The notes beneath the pieces were generated by a model, which was not told the origin of the DNA, did no database searches, and worked only from the letters and a program-made list of their open reading frames with translations. A DNA stretch of 64,000 bases, from assembly GCF_020042345.1 (NCBI RefSeq), contig NZ_CP083387.1:4154001-4218000 (forward strand), in the 5' to 3' direction. Each line of letters opens with the position of its first letter. The stretch's first letter is position 1. The position numbers were made by a program, and so were the translations under genes. Positions 1 to 8,816 of this stretch are shown in pieces. This DNA comes from Arachidicoccus terrestris (GTDB lineage: Bacteria > Bacteroidota > Bacteroidia > Chitinophagales > Chitinophagaceae).

Positions 1-660
1 ATTACCGAAAGCGGCAGCGATGGTGAAAAGATCCCCTACTTTGTCTAGTGCCTGATAAGCTTCGTATACTTCTTCCGGTTGTGTATATAATTTGGAGTTG
101 TCAATATGAGAATTATCCACACCGTCTTCTTCTCCACCAGTCACACCCAGTTCAATTTCAAGACACATCCCTAATGGCTGCATTCGTTTAAAGAATTCAA
201 CGGAAGTGGCAATATTTTCCTGCAAAGGCTCTTCACTGAGGTCAAGCATATGAGAGCTGAAAAGAGGCTGCCCTTTTTCTTTATTATATTGTTCGCCGGC
301 AGTGATCAGACCGTCTATCCAGGGTAACCATTTTTTTGCCGCATGGTCGGTATGAAGAATCACCGGAACGCCGTAATATTTGGCTACATTATGCACGTGA
401 AGTGCGCCGCTGATGGCGCCGCTGATATTGGCTTGCAGCTGATCATTAGGCATGCCTTTACCGGCAAAAAACTGTGCACCACCATTGCTAAATTGAATGA
501 TAACAGGAGAATTCACTTTTGCTGCTGTTTCCAATACAGCATTAATGGTATTTGTACCGGTTACGTTGACTGCAGGAAGGGCGAAGTTACCTGCCTTTGC
601 ATCACTGAATAAGGCAGCTACTTCTTCACCATATAAGACGCCTGCTCTGTACTTTGCCAT
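1..660 (-). CDS. fbaA: Class II fructose-bisphosphate aldolase (3' end outside window)
   Basis: Cleaves fructose 1,6-bisphosphate to dihydroxyacetone phosphate and glyceraldehyde 3-phosphate in cytosolic glycolysis and gluconeogenesis. The first 220 codons are visible, starting MAKYRAGVLYGEEV with ATG at 658-660; the C-terminus lies beyond the left edge. Seen in the sequence: the zinc and catalytic motif HTDH at residues 103-106 and the ELGVTGGEEDG segment near residue 170, both typical of the long FbaA-type class II enzymes. The next gene to the right is divergent and unrelated, so no operon partner is visible. The family call is secure. The missing C-terminus prevents a length comparison. 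Confidence 0.96.
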   Translation of the reverse strand, partial: MAKYRAGVLYGEEVAALFSDAKAGNFALPAVNVTGTNTINAVLETAAKVNSPVIIQFSNGGAQFFAGKGMPNDQLQANISGAISGALHVHNVAKYYGVPVILHTDHAAKKWLPWIDGLITAGEQYNKEKGQPLFSSHMLDLSEEPLQENIATSVEFFKRMQPLGMCLEIELGVTGGEEDGVDNSHIDNSKLYTQPEEVYEAYQALDKVGDLFTIAAAFGN

Positions 661-732
661 TGTTAAATTTTAATTTTGTTTGAATAATGTTTGAAATCCC
701 GGCAATTTACTGATGTTTTGCCAATTGACCAA

Positions 733-748
733 CCTAACTTGTGTTAGG
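733..748. repeat. Short inverted repeat in the fba/VWA intergenic region
   Basis: CCTAAC-TTGT-GTTAGG is a perfect 6-bp inverted repeat with a 4-nt loop, lying in the roughly 275-bp region between two divergent genes. It could be an operator or a small RNA hairpin. It lacks a U-run, so it is not a convincing terminator. Nothing else is recognisable between 661 and 935. Confidence 0.3.
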
Positions 749-935
749 AGATTGATGCTCAATGGATGACGAAAAATTTACTTACATGCAACCTCTTGGA
801 AACCGGATTGATGTATATTATTAATTCTCATTTGTTTAGATTTTACGAAAATTGGAGGTACTCAGGTTTTGACCCTATTGTTGATTCATAAAATCTGTGT
901 ACCTTACTGATCGATTTAGCAAGAACGTATATGTG

Positions 936-2036
936 ATGATGGAAGGCTTTAATTTTTCAAAATACGAACCAGAGGAAGGCAAGTCCAAGTTTGAGGAACT
1001 GTTGGATTTGTTTATGCAGCTCCTACCTTATACCAACGGAGATGCCGAGGAAACCCTGCGTTGGATGATGGAATTAGATAAACAGTTTCATCTGACAGAT
1101 GATAAATACGGCATGGGCGATTTTATTCAGGATTTGAAAGATAATGGCTATTTGAAAGAAGATCCTGCGATGGGTACATATGGTCTGACGGCTAAATCTG
1201 AACAATCCCTTCGACAAAGAAGCCTGGAGGAGATCTTCAATAAATTGAAAAAGTCCAAGGCAGGAGACCATCCGACCAAAAAGCCAGGTACCGGAGATGA
1301 AGTAAACCCGGATATCCGAAGCTATCAATTCGGGGATAAACTTGAGCAAATTGATTTTACGGAGAGCATCCGGACGGCACAGGTCAATCATGGTCTGGAA
1401 AGTTTCCGATTACAGGAAAGCGATCTGCAGATCCGTGAAACAGATTATAAAGCACAAACCTCGACTGTATTGATGATTGATATATCGCATTCCATGATCT
1501 TATATGGTGAAGACCGGATAACACCTGCCAAGAAAGTCGCTATGGCACTCAGTGAGCTGATTACGACCAAATATCCTAAGGATACCCTGGATATCGTTGT
1601 TTTTGGCAATGATGCCTGGACGGTAGAGATAAAGGACCTGCCCTATTTGCAGGTTGGCCCTTATCACACCAATACGGTAGCCGGCATAGAACTGGCAATG
1701 GATATACTACGCAGGAGAAAGAATGCGAATAAGAAGATCTTTATGATCACGGATGGTAAACCAACCTGCCTGAAAATAGGTGGGCGGTATTATAAAAACG
1801 CATTTGGTCTGGATCGGAAAATTACCAATAGATGTATCAACCTGGCTGTTCAGTGCAAGAAGCTGAAGATTGATATTACGACCTTTATGATCGCGTCAGA
1901 TCCTTATCTGCAGCAATTTGTGACAGAATTTACAGAAGCCAATCACGGTAAAGCATATTTTGCCAGTTTGGATAATCTCGGAGCTTTTATCTTTAAGGAT
2001 TTTGAAAGTGGTAAAAGACGCCGTATTTATGATTAA
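936..2036 (+). CDS. VWA domain-containing protein
   Basis: Cytosolic protein of about 366 residues with a C-terminal von Willebrand factor A domain. The N-terminal ~125 residues are helical and include LDKQFHLTDDKYGMGDF. The VWA domain has the metal-ion (MIDAS) motif as DISHSM, followed by the conserved threonine region and TDGKPT. No signal peptide is present, so this is not one of the surface VWA proteins. Such proteins often work with a MoxR/magnesium-chelatase-type AAA ATPase, but no such gene is in the window. A GTG at 897 in the same frame would add 13 residues; I prefer the tandem ATGs at 936/939, where MMEGFNFSKYEP begins. Substrate or process unknown. Confidence 0.85.
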   Translation: MMEGFNFSKYEPEEGKSKFEELLDLFMQLLPYTNGDAEETLRWMMELDKQFHLTDDKYGMGDFIQDLKDNGYLKEDPAMGTYGLTAKSEQSLRQRSLEEIFNKLKKSKAGDHPTKKPGTGDEVNPDIRSYQFGDKLEQIDFTESIRTAQVNHGLESFRLQESDLQIRETDYKAQTSTVLMIDISHSMILYGEDRITPAKKVAMALSELITTKYPKDTLDIVVFGNDAWTVEIKDLPYLQVGPYHTNTVAGIELAMDILRRRKNANKKIFMITDGKPTCLKIGGRYYKNAFGLDRKITNRCINLAVQCKKLKIDITTFMIASDPYLQQFVTEFTEANHGKAYFASLDNLGAFIFKDFESGKRRRIYD

Positions 2037-2160
2037 GCTGAGACCTGCATGGCCAGTTGACTGCCTTCATTGAGGTTCAGAAAAAGTTTTCCTTTATCTT
2101 TATGGTCAATGGGTAGCCTCAATGTTGTATATGTGCCGTTTAAAATCTTAATGTTATTGC

Positions 2161-3207
2161 ATGTTTTCATTTGCACTAAGAAAAATGGGTTATGGAATCT
2201 TCGTCCTGGTGGGTGTGGTGATTGTTGTCTTTTTCCTTTTTCAGGGATTTGGCGACCCTGCCAGACTGGTACTCGGCCAGACCGGTGACAGCGCGACTCT
2301 GGCAAATGTTCGCAAGGAGCTGGCGCTTGACCAACCTAAATGGAAGCAGTTTCTATTATATATTAATGATGTATCTCCTGTGGGAATAGCGACTCAGACC
2401 GAAATCAAGGAAAAGGGACTCAAAGGTTTTTTTGTCGGTGGAGATGTGAAAGTCGGCATCAAAGTACCTTATCTGAGAAGATCATATCAGAACCGGCGGC
2501 CGGTCATGGATATATTAATGGAAGCCCTGCCGGGTACAATGATCCTGGCCTTTTCGGCTATGATTTTTGCCACGGTCATTGGTATTCTGCTGGGGGTATT
2601 ATCTGCCATTAAACACAATACCTGGATGGATAGTTCGGCGGTTTTCGCCAGTGTGCTGGGCATTTCTGCCCCTTCATTTTTTATGGGAATCGTTATTGCC
2701 TATATATTCGGTTTTGTATTGCACCAATATACGGGACTGTTTATGACAGGAAGTTTATTTGATTATGATGTCATTGGCGGTAAGCATTTAGCGCTGCGCA
2801 ATCTGTGGTTGCCGGCTCTTACATTGGGCATTCGTCCCTTGGCCATTATTACGCAACTCACACGCAGCGCCATGCTGGATGTTCTTGGGAAGGACTATAT
2901 CAGAACGGCCTACGCTAAGGGGCTGCCTAAGAAAACAGTTATATGGAAGCATGCATTACCCAATGCATTAAACCCGGTGGCCACGGCCATTACGGGTTGG
3001 TTTGCTGAATTACTTGCCGGGTCTTTTTTCGTTGAGTTTATTTTTAACTGGAAAGGAATTGGAAAAACGACGGTTGACGCCCTGGAGAACCTGGATTTTC
3101 CGGTCGTAATGGGCAGTGTACTGATCACAGCTACTTTTTTTGTAGTGGTGAATATTTTGTCTGACCTTTTATATGCGGCCCTGGATCCGCGGGTCGAGAT
3201 TCATTAA
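2161..3207 (+). CDS. ABC transporter permease, DppB/OppB family
   Basis: Inner-membrane permease of the oligopeptide/dipeptide ABC importer type, 348 residues. The first membrane segment is residues 10-30 (YGIFVLVGVVIVVFFLF), followed by a periplasmic stretch, then at least five more segments. The cytoplasmic EAA loop that contacts the ATPase is seen as DYIRTAYAKGLPKKTVIWKHALPNALNP, the canonical BPD_transp_1 signature. The protein ends in DPRVEIH, as many DppB proteins do. No DppC, ATPase or binding protein is adjacent; the downstream gene is convergent. In Bacteroidota these permeases are often scattered, so partners may lie elsewhere. Substrate is not predictable. Confidence 0.9.
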   Translation: MFSFALRKMGYGIFVLVGVVIVVFFLFQGFGDPARLVLGQTGDSATLANVRKELALDQPKWKQFLLYINDVSPVGIATQTEIKEKGLKGFFVGGDVKVGIKVPYLRRSYQNRRPVMDILMEALPGTMILAFSAMIFATVIGILLGVLSAIKHNTWMDSSAVFASVLGISAPSFFMGIVIAYIFGFVLHQYTGLFMTGSLFDYDVIGGKHLALRNLWLPALTLGIRPLAIITQLTRSAMLDVLGKDYIRTAYAKGLPKKTVIWKHALPNALNPVATAITGWFAELLAGSFFVEFIFNWKGIGKTTVDALENLDFPVVMGSVLITATFFVVVNILSDLLYAALDPRVEIH

Positions 3208-3224
3208 CTCTTGGTTCCATGCGT

Positions 3225-4742
3225 TTAACGCCTATTTCCTGTTTTACGATGCAGGGATTTGATGTAAAGCAGGCGGTAGCCTGCAATCAGTAAGATCAAT
3301 ACTGTCAGCACACCTATGACCGTACTGGTATCCTTCGCACTTTTTCCTGCCCAGCCCATGAATTCATGTTTATGAAAAAAAGCAAAGATCAATGCGTCCG
3401 TTTGTTTAAAGGTATCCCCTTTTTTAACAAGAGAGCCTGAGGTTATGTCAACGAATAAAGTCTTGCTGATGCCTGGCCCGTATGAAACTTGCCAGACCGG
3501 TAGTATCTTATCGGAGAAATTATATTGCTCCGTAAAGTGCGTCAGATGCCGAAGCTGTGCAGTGTCGATTCTGTAGGTTTTGGAATCCTTGCCCCCTAAG
3601 GCGGAGGCAGCCATTAATGCCGCCATTTGCTTTTCACTGTAGCCTTTTAAGAGCGTATCTTTTACGGTGTAATAATCGCTAAAAGAATGCTCCTTTACCT
3701 CTTGTTCAAGCATTAAATCTTTCGTCTTCGTCTGTCGGGCGTATGGTTCAGTTTGCAGCCATAATTGCCCTTTTAACTGAAACAGGCTAATGCCTGCAAT
3801 GGATCTTGCGTTTGGAAGCTCTGTCAGGGTTGCCGGCAAACTTTCGGGAAGTTCAGCCGTAATGATCATTTCGTTTGTGACGGGCCGTATCTTGAATGGT
3901 GATCTGCCGTTTTGCAATGCGTGAATCAGGCCACTGAATGCCCAGGCCAGTAAGAAGAATGCGCCGGTGATGGCGGTTAGACGGTGCAGTCTCCTGGCCT
4001 TTATAAGTGGATGCGTTTTGTGGCGTTTGGCTTTTGTGGCGAAGGACAGGTATATGCCCAGGCTGGCAGTGAACAGAGTCAGCAGAAGAATCATAGCGAT
4101 GATGCCGGCTTTTAGCCTGGGCAGCCTGTCCATCCAGGACCATGTGTGAAACCAGCCAAAAAACCGGTTGAAGGCGGCCCTGTGGCGATCCAGTGCGAAG
4201 GCGAAGCGACTGTTATGTGTATCAACATAAATGGCGATCCGATCCGGGCGTAAGAAGGATACTTTGTATACAGGTAAAAGCCGGTTGACATAGGTATACT
4301 GATCGGTGTAATCATTGATCAGCTTGATGGATTGAATGGGTATGCCTGGATGTTTTGTTTTTCCCAGCAGAAAATGCCTGGCAAGACTTGCGGCGTATAA
4401 TTGATCTCCATTCAATAATTCACGCCCGTTTTGTATATTAAAGTACCTGGCTGCTTTTGTGGGTGCCGGCAATATCTGATAATACCAGGAAGTGTCCATG
4501 TGTATCAGGTGCACCTGACAGGCCTCGGCGATGGCTGCCTGCTGCAACAGTCTTTTTAAAGGAAAAGCATGCTGAAATACCGCTACCGGTATGTTGATAT
4601 CAGGACCGGCCTGTGTGGTTATCTGCGGACGGACACTCGTCATTAACGGATGCATGAGCCCACTGACCGCCCAAAGAAAAATTGGGACACCGATACAGGT
4701 ACTTAAGACACGGTGCATGCGATATAGATTTTTCCTTTTCAT
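3225..4742 (-). CDS. PepSY-associated membrane protein
   Basis: Inner-membrane protein of about 505 residues with PepSY_TM architecture. There are membrane segments near the N-terminus (TCIGVPIFLWAVSGLMHP), in the middle (AGIIAMILLLTLFTASLGIYL and AITGAFFLLAWAFSGLIHAL) and at the C-terminus (VIGVLTVLILLIAGYRLLY), with large periplasmic PepSY-like loops between. Histidines at membrane edges (MHRVLS, SGLMHP, RLHRLT, SGLIHA) suit haem or metal chemistry. It lies directly downstream of a TonB receptor; a start at 4769 would overlap that gene, whereas the ATG at 4742 leaves a 10-bp gap and yields MKRKNLYRMHRVL, the usual N-terminus. Family knowledge links such pairs to iron-siderophore or copper reduction and uptake; the substrate here is inference. 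Confidence 0.85.
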   Translation of the reverse strand: MKRKNLYRMHRVLSTCIGVPIFLWAVSGLMHPLMTSVRPQITTQAGPDINIPVAVFQHAFPLKRLLQQAAIAEACQVHLIHMDTSWYYQILPAPTKAARYFNIQNGRELLNGDQLYAASLARHFLLGKTKHPGIPIQSIKLINDYTDQYTYVNRLLPVYKVSFLRPDRIAIYVDTHNSRFAFALDRHRAAFNRFFGWFHTWSWMDRLPRLKAGIIAMILLLTLFTASLGIYLSFATKAKRHKTHPLIKARRLHRLTAITGAFFLLAWAFSGLIHALQNGRSPFKIRPVTNEMIITAELPESLPATLTELPNARSIAGISLFQLKGQLWLQTEPYARQTKTKDLMLEQEVKEHSFSDYYTVKDTLLKGYSEKQMAALMAASALGGKDSKTYRIDTAQLRHLTHFTEQYNFSDKILPVWQVSYGPGISKTLFVDITSGSLVKKGDTFKQTDALIFAFFHKHEFMGWAGKSAKDTSTVIGVLTVLILLIAGYRLLYIKSLHRKTGNRR

Positions 4743-4752
4743 TTTAATTCGT

Positions 4753-7173
4753 TTAAAAGTTATATGCAAGGCCTATGGCCAGTGTAAATGGATTGCCTGG
4801 ATTATAACTGTATCCATAAGAAGATTTAGTCGCAACATCGGCGTAATACTGGTCCAGCAAATTAAGGGCATGTGCCCAGAGCTCAGTTTTGCCCCACTGA
4901 TATCCCGCTCTTAGATTGATGACCCGGAATCCTTTATATCTCGTTGTATTGGCATCATCCATATAATAACGACCTACCTGCTGATATTCAAGACTCACAT
5001 GAAGACCTTTTATAAAATCCGGTCTGTAACTAATGACGCCGTTGCCAAGCCAGGCCGGAGCTGCCTGCATATGGTTGCCGTCAAGTACAACGGTGCCCTG
5101 TGTTTCTTCCCGGAACTTATGACTGGCTAGTGTGCCTCCCAGGCGCAGATCCCATTGATGGCCCGGCTTGTAACTGATACCCAGTTCCAGGCCTGTATGA
5201 CTGGTTTTGCCGGCATTTTTATTTTCTGAAGAACCGTCGTTATTACGTACCGATATGATTTCCCCAGTGCCATTCATTCGATAAAGGCTCCAGTCCAGGC
5301 GCATTTTACTTTTTTTAAGGCGCCACCAGCCTCCTATCTCATAGTTATGGAATACCTGTGGATCCAGGAAGGGGACCTTCACATTATTGAACAGCTCGGT
5401 CACCTGCGGTGGCACAAAGCCTTCTGCATAGTTTGCATAAAAACCTGCCTGTTTAAGGTTGTAATTCAAGCCTGCTTTCGGTGTCCAGTGATTAAACCGG
5501 ACCATTGAAGATGGTGCGCCACTGACTGCTGTGCTGTTCAGATGATTCTTGAAATCATAATCAAAGCGGTCATATCTGCCGGCTAAGGTTAATCTAAGCC
5601 CTGAAGCCAGATCCATTTGCCATTGTACAAAGGCTGCATAATTGTTGATGTCCGTATGATAATCTGTCAGTAGAGAGTCCGGACTATTGAAATGAATATA
5701 ATCGCCTGCGTTGTTTTTCCTAATGCTTATAAACTGTGCTTGGTACTGACTGGGGCTGATGTCAGCGTTCAAGCCCATAATAAGCACACTGTTCTGCCAT
5801 TTAAATTGTTGATGGTGCTGCAATAATCCCACGTAGCTTCTAAAGGCATTCATATTGATTTCACCGGAAGCGGATAAAGGGTCTGTTTTATTGTCTTTTA
5901 TCCGGTAGGAAGGATTCTGGCCGGTCTGATTACTGCGGTACATAAAAGAAAATTTTGTTGTTGCCTGCTGATTCCAGGCTTTTGTAAGGATTGAGCTTGT
6001 GCGAAAAGCTTTTACCTTCCTGTATGTAAATCTGTAATGACTGGTAAAATCTTTCTGTGCAAAGGCCAGACTGTCCAGTGAACCTGACATATCCGCGTAA
6101 TAGTCCACATAGGTGGCTTTGTTTTCCCAGCGTAGAGAAGGCGAGAATTGGTAAACACTGTTAAGTGTGAAAGCACTCTTATGAAAATCGCTATAATCTA
6201 TCGGGCCATTATGCCGGTTGGCATAATATCCGCTAAGTATTACCCCCAGTTTGCCAAAACTGTCACCTATTCGAACAGATGATTTTTTATAGCCGTTATT
6301 GTCCGCCTCTACCGTTAGTTTTCCCGACAGCTCAGGTGGCGCCGTGGCAGATATAAGATTGACTGCTCCGCCTATGGCTTCAGGGCCGTATTGCGCTGAT
6401 GCAGGACCTTTGAGCACTTCTATCCTGTTGGTAGCCGCCAGATTCATTTCGAGTAGCGCATTATGATTGTATAGGCCTGAAGCCCTGATTGGCATTCCGT
6501 CCTCTAAGTACAAAAACAGGCTTTTGGTGGTGATCGGCTGCCGGATACTCATTTCATGTTGTTCATTACCTAAATCTGCCATAAAAACGCCCGGAACCTG
6601 ATTGATCAATTGATTGATGCTTGTTGCTTTAGTGAGTGCTAATTGCAGGCTGTCCACGATGCCAATAGCTGCAGGTATATCGCTTCTATTTTGTCTGAAC
6701 CTGGCGGCAGTAACCAATACCTCAGCAAGGTTGTTGTCAGAGGGCGTGAGTTCAACGGTAATGGGCGCATTGACCTGGCCTTGGTCAAGGATAAATGTAG
6801 TAGTTTGATAGTTGACCGCAGATATGATGAGCGTGTCCTTTTGGATGCCACAGTCCTCATCCGGTTGCATATTGCAATAGCTTCCCGTCGATTTATATGG
6901 AATAATGAAACTTCCGTTGGCGCCGGAAATGCATTGACAGTTGTCCCCTTTTTCCTCACAGCAGCAACTTGTCTTAAATTGTATCGTAACGCCGACAATT
7001 GGCTGGCCTGTGTTACGATCGGTTACCCTTCCCCTAATTGGCTGTTGTGTGTCCTGAGCGGTTGTATCTTGCCCTGTAAGGACGGGTTGTGCTGATAATA
7101 TAATTGAAAATGACATCAGAATAGCAAAGAAAGTATATGAAAGTATAAGCCTGCATAGGGGTGAGCGGTTCAT
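4753..7173 (-). CDS. TonB-dependent receptor with Cys-rich carboxypeptidase-like N-terminal domain
   Basis: Outer-membrane active transporter of about 806 residues. Order of parts: signal peptide ending near LSAQ, a carboxypeptidase-regulatory-like domain (IRGRVTDRNTGQPIVGVTI), a plug domain (EVLVTAARFRQNRSDIP, RIEVLKGPASAQYGPEAIGGAVNLI), then a 22-strand-type barrel ending in a typical C-terminal strand (GNPFTLAIGLAYNF). Unusually, the first domain holds seven cysteines, including CCCEEKGDNCQC plus two more downstream, in a domain that normally has none or few. It probably forms an operon with the downstream PepSY protein. An in-frame ATG at 7203 would add 10 residues; the start at 7173 (MNRSPLCRLIL) gives the better signal peptide. 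Metal or metal-chelate uptake is inferred from context. Confidence 0.93.
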   Translation of the reverse strand: MNRSPLCRLILSYTFFAILMSFSIILSAQPVLTGQDTTAQDTQQPIRGRVTDRNTGQPIVGVTIQFKTSCCCEEKGDNCQCISGANGSFIIPYKSTGSYCNMQPDEDCGIQKDTLIISAVNYQTTTFILDQGQVNAPITVELTPSDNNLAEVLVTAARFRQNRSDIPAAIGIVDSLQLALTKATSINQLINQVPGVFMADLGNEQHEMSIRQPITTKSLFLYLEDGMPIRASGLYNHNALLEMNLAATNRIEVLKGPASAQYGPEAIGGAVNLISATAPPELSGKLTVEADNNGYKKSSVRIGDSFGKLGVILSGYYANRHNGPIDYSDFHKSAFTLNSVYQFSPSLRWENKATYVDYYADMSGSLDSLAFAQKDFTSHYRFTYRKVKAFRTSSILTKAWNQQATTKFSFMYRSNQTGQNPSYRIKDNKTDPLSASGEINMNAFRSYVGLLQHHQQFKWQNSVLIMGLNADISPSQYQAQFISIRKNNAGDYIHFNSPDSLLTDYHTDINNYAAFVQWQMDLASGLRLTLAGRYDRFDYDFKNHLNSTAVSGAPSSMVRFNHWTPKAGLNYNLKQAGFYANYAEGFVPPQVTELFNNVKVPFLDPQVFHNYEIGGWWRLKKSKMRLDWSLYRMNGTGEIISVRNNDGSSENKNAGKTSHTGLELGISYKPGHQWDLRLGGTLASHKFREETQGTVVLDGNHMQAAPAWLGNGVISYRPDFIKGLHVSLEYQQVGRYYMDDANTTRYKGFRVINLRAGYQWGKTELWAHALNLLDQYYADVATKSSYGYSYNPGNPFTLAIGLAYNF

Positions 7174-7609
7174 GATATAATTATTTTGTACAGTATAAGA
7201 CATAGGTTAGCCAGTACCATTAATTGCGTGTATTAACGGTGCGGAAGACGGAATGTGGCAGATGAAGCAATTAAACGCGCCGCGCTTTAAAGAAGCCCGT
7301 GAGATGGTTAAAAGCTGGCCGGAATGAACGCAGTGTCCATCAGACTACTTTGAATCTCCTTCTTTTAATAATGAATACAGCAGTAACATGTCTCTAGCCT
7401 ATAGTTTGTATAGGCGGGCATGATGAGCCATTAGATGCATAGTGAGAATATCTGCATCAGCCGAGTTGTATTTATTGTTTAATATACATATTCTGACGAC
7501 AGGTAAACTTCATAGCCATATTGTATACCAATAGCTATATTATTGCTGGCATAATACTGTAAACGGTGTAAGGTCCAGTACAAATTAAAGCGGGAGCCTG
7601 TGTATATAT
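7174..7609. other. Gap between the TonB receptor and the small Cys/His gene
   Basis: About 435 bp without a convincing gene. One minus-strand frame is open for about 55 codons (roughly 7489-7655) and reads like protein near its end (AIGIQYGYEVYLSSEYVY), but it has no ATG, GTG or TTG start and overlaps the gene upstream, so I do not call it. I see no Bacteroidota-type promoter box or terminator hairpin here. Confidence 0.4.
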
Positions 7610-7990
7610 TCAGGCAAATGCGGGTGGGTGGATCGTTTTGGCATAATAGGCCTGCTTACTGAACAGAACGGGAATGCCGTTTTGTGGTGTGAGCGATGTA
7701 ATATCACTAATTATAGGTAGTAAGTTATCTGTGCTAAAGAAAAATACAGCAGATTCAAAACTGACTTTTTTATCGGAATTTGGCTGATTGTGGTTGTGAT
7801 CCTCATCCTCATGCAGTTTCTTATCCAACTGACAATGACCATTACAGTGCATTTCCGGGCGATCTTTGTTGACGCAAAGGTTAGCGGCAACATAATCTTC
7901 ATTTACAAAAAATGTAGCTATGACCAGAAATTTATTAAAGACCTGGCAGTTAAGCAGTAGTATCAGAAATATGGTAACGCCTGTTTTTAT
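7610..7990 (-). CDS. Small exported Cys/His protein, apparent ATA start
   Basis: A 126-codon frame that I read by eye. It has a hydrophobic N-terminus (TGVTIFLILLLNCQVF), then NEDYVAANLCVNKDRPEMHC and NGHCQLDKKL, then a His/Asp stretch (HEDEDHNHN), and ends in IHPPAFA. From memory, this pattern (NLCxN-x3-P-x3-C-x-G-x-C-x-L-x-K and a terminal HPP) matches a widespread uncharacterised Bacteroidota family found near TonB/PepSY genes. The frame is closed by a stop at 7994-7996, leaving only AAC and ATA codons where ATG-AAA is expected, so initiation would be at ATA (7988-7990) or the gene is silenced. An internal ATG at 7852 would lose the whole export segment. Metal binding is inferred from the Cys and His residues. 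Confidence 0.6.
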   Translation of the reverse strand: MKTGVTIFLILLLNCQVFNKFLVIATFFVNEDYVAANLCVNKDRPEMHCNGHCQLDKKLHEDEDHNHNQPNSDKKVSFESAVFFFSTDNLLPIISDITSLTPQNGIPVLFSKQAYYAKTIHPPAFA

Positions 7991-8078
7991 GTTTTACTGA
8001 TTTGCCCGCAAAGTTAGGTCATACGAGCCTTCTGGCAAAAAAAATACTGCCTCATTTCTTGGAATTTAATATTGTGCC

Positions 8079-8771
8079 TTATTTCTTCCCTTTGCGGAAA
8101 ACCCACCAGATTTTTCTCGCAGTCGATTTGTGAATTCCAGGAGTGATTTTATCTAGGTTCTGTTCAGTTACCGGTAACCAGTATTTTGATTTTTTTTCTG
8201 CTTCTGTCCTAAAGTCTTTATAAACGTAAAAACCATTCTCATCCAACTCGCCTGTCAATACAATCTTTCTTGCTTCCAGTTGCATGAGCAGATCGGTTAT
8301 GCACTCTTCTAATAACGGAGACAAACTTTCAAGGTGCTTGTTTTGTTGATCGGCTGAAAGCGCTTGCCAGCCGCCGGCCGTATAACCCTTGGTGACCGGC
8401 TCTACGATCGAAAGCCCCATGCCCAGCCCCAGATCTCGCAGGAATTCGTAACCTCTACAATAGAGATCGTAAAATTCAGCCAGAATAGCCGGAAGCCTTT
8501 TGTTTTTCTGTTTTGCTTCCCTGAGCAGCCTGAGTAACTTGTATGTTTCAAAATCGCCTATGTCAATTTGTGTTTTAAGGAGTTTCCAAAGCGCATATTT
8601 GGTGCTTTTTTCTCTATAGTCAAGTGAAATTATTTCAAGATAATCTTCAGCCGACATGTATTGTTCCAACTCTTTATCTGCGTATAGCCACTGCTCAAAT
8701 TCGCTAAGTGAGATATCAGCTATGAGTACACTGTAAAATTTATTCTGTATGTATGTCGGCAGCGATAACAT
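8079..8771 (-). CDS. Hypothetical protein, 230 residues
   Basis: I do not recognise this protein. It is soluble, without signal peptide or membrane segments, mostly alpha-helical and rich in Leu, Glu and Lys. The N-terminus (LPTYIQNKFYSVLIADISLSEFEQWLY) and the phrase YLEIISLDY resemble the general style of small cytosolic immunity-like or SMI1-like proteins, but that is only an impression. The C-terminus is basic (KSTARKIWWVFRKGKK). It is followed 45 bp upstream on the same strand by the start-side neighbour at 8817, and no toxin gene is adjacent. The start is the only early ATG and the reading frame is intact, so the gene is likely real. Confidence 0.65.
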   Translation of the reverse strand: MLSLPTYIQNKFYSVLIADISLSEFEQWLYADKELEQYMSAEDYLEIISLDYREKSTKYALWKLLKTQIDIGDFETYKLLRLLREAKQKNKRLPAILAEFYDLYCRGYEFLRDLGLGMGLSIVEPVTKGYTAGGWQALSADQQNKHLESLSPLLEECITDLLMQLEARKIVLTGELDENGFYVYKDFRTEAEKKSKYWLPVTEQNLDKITPGIHKSTARKIWWVFRKGKK

Positions 8772-8816
8772 GGGTCTGTTGAAGTTTACCTTCCTGCAAA
8801 TATTTCAAACGGGGTA

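Noticed and set aside
7489-7655. Open minus-strand frame ending YEVYLSSEYVY
   Set aside because: No ATG, GTG or TTG start in the frame, and it overlaps the Cys/His gene.
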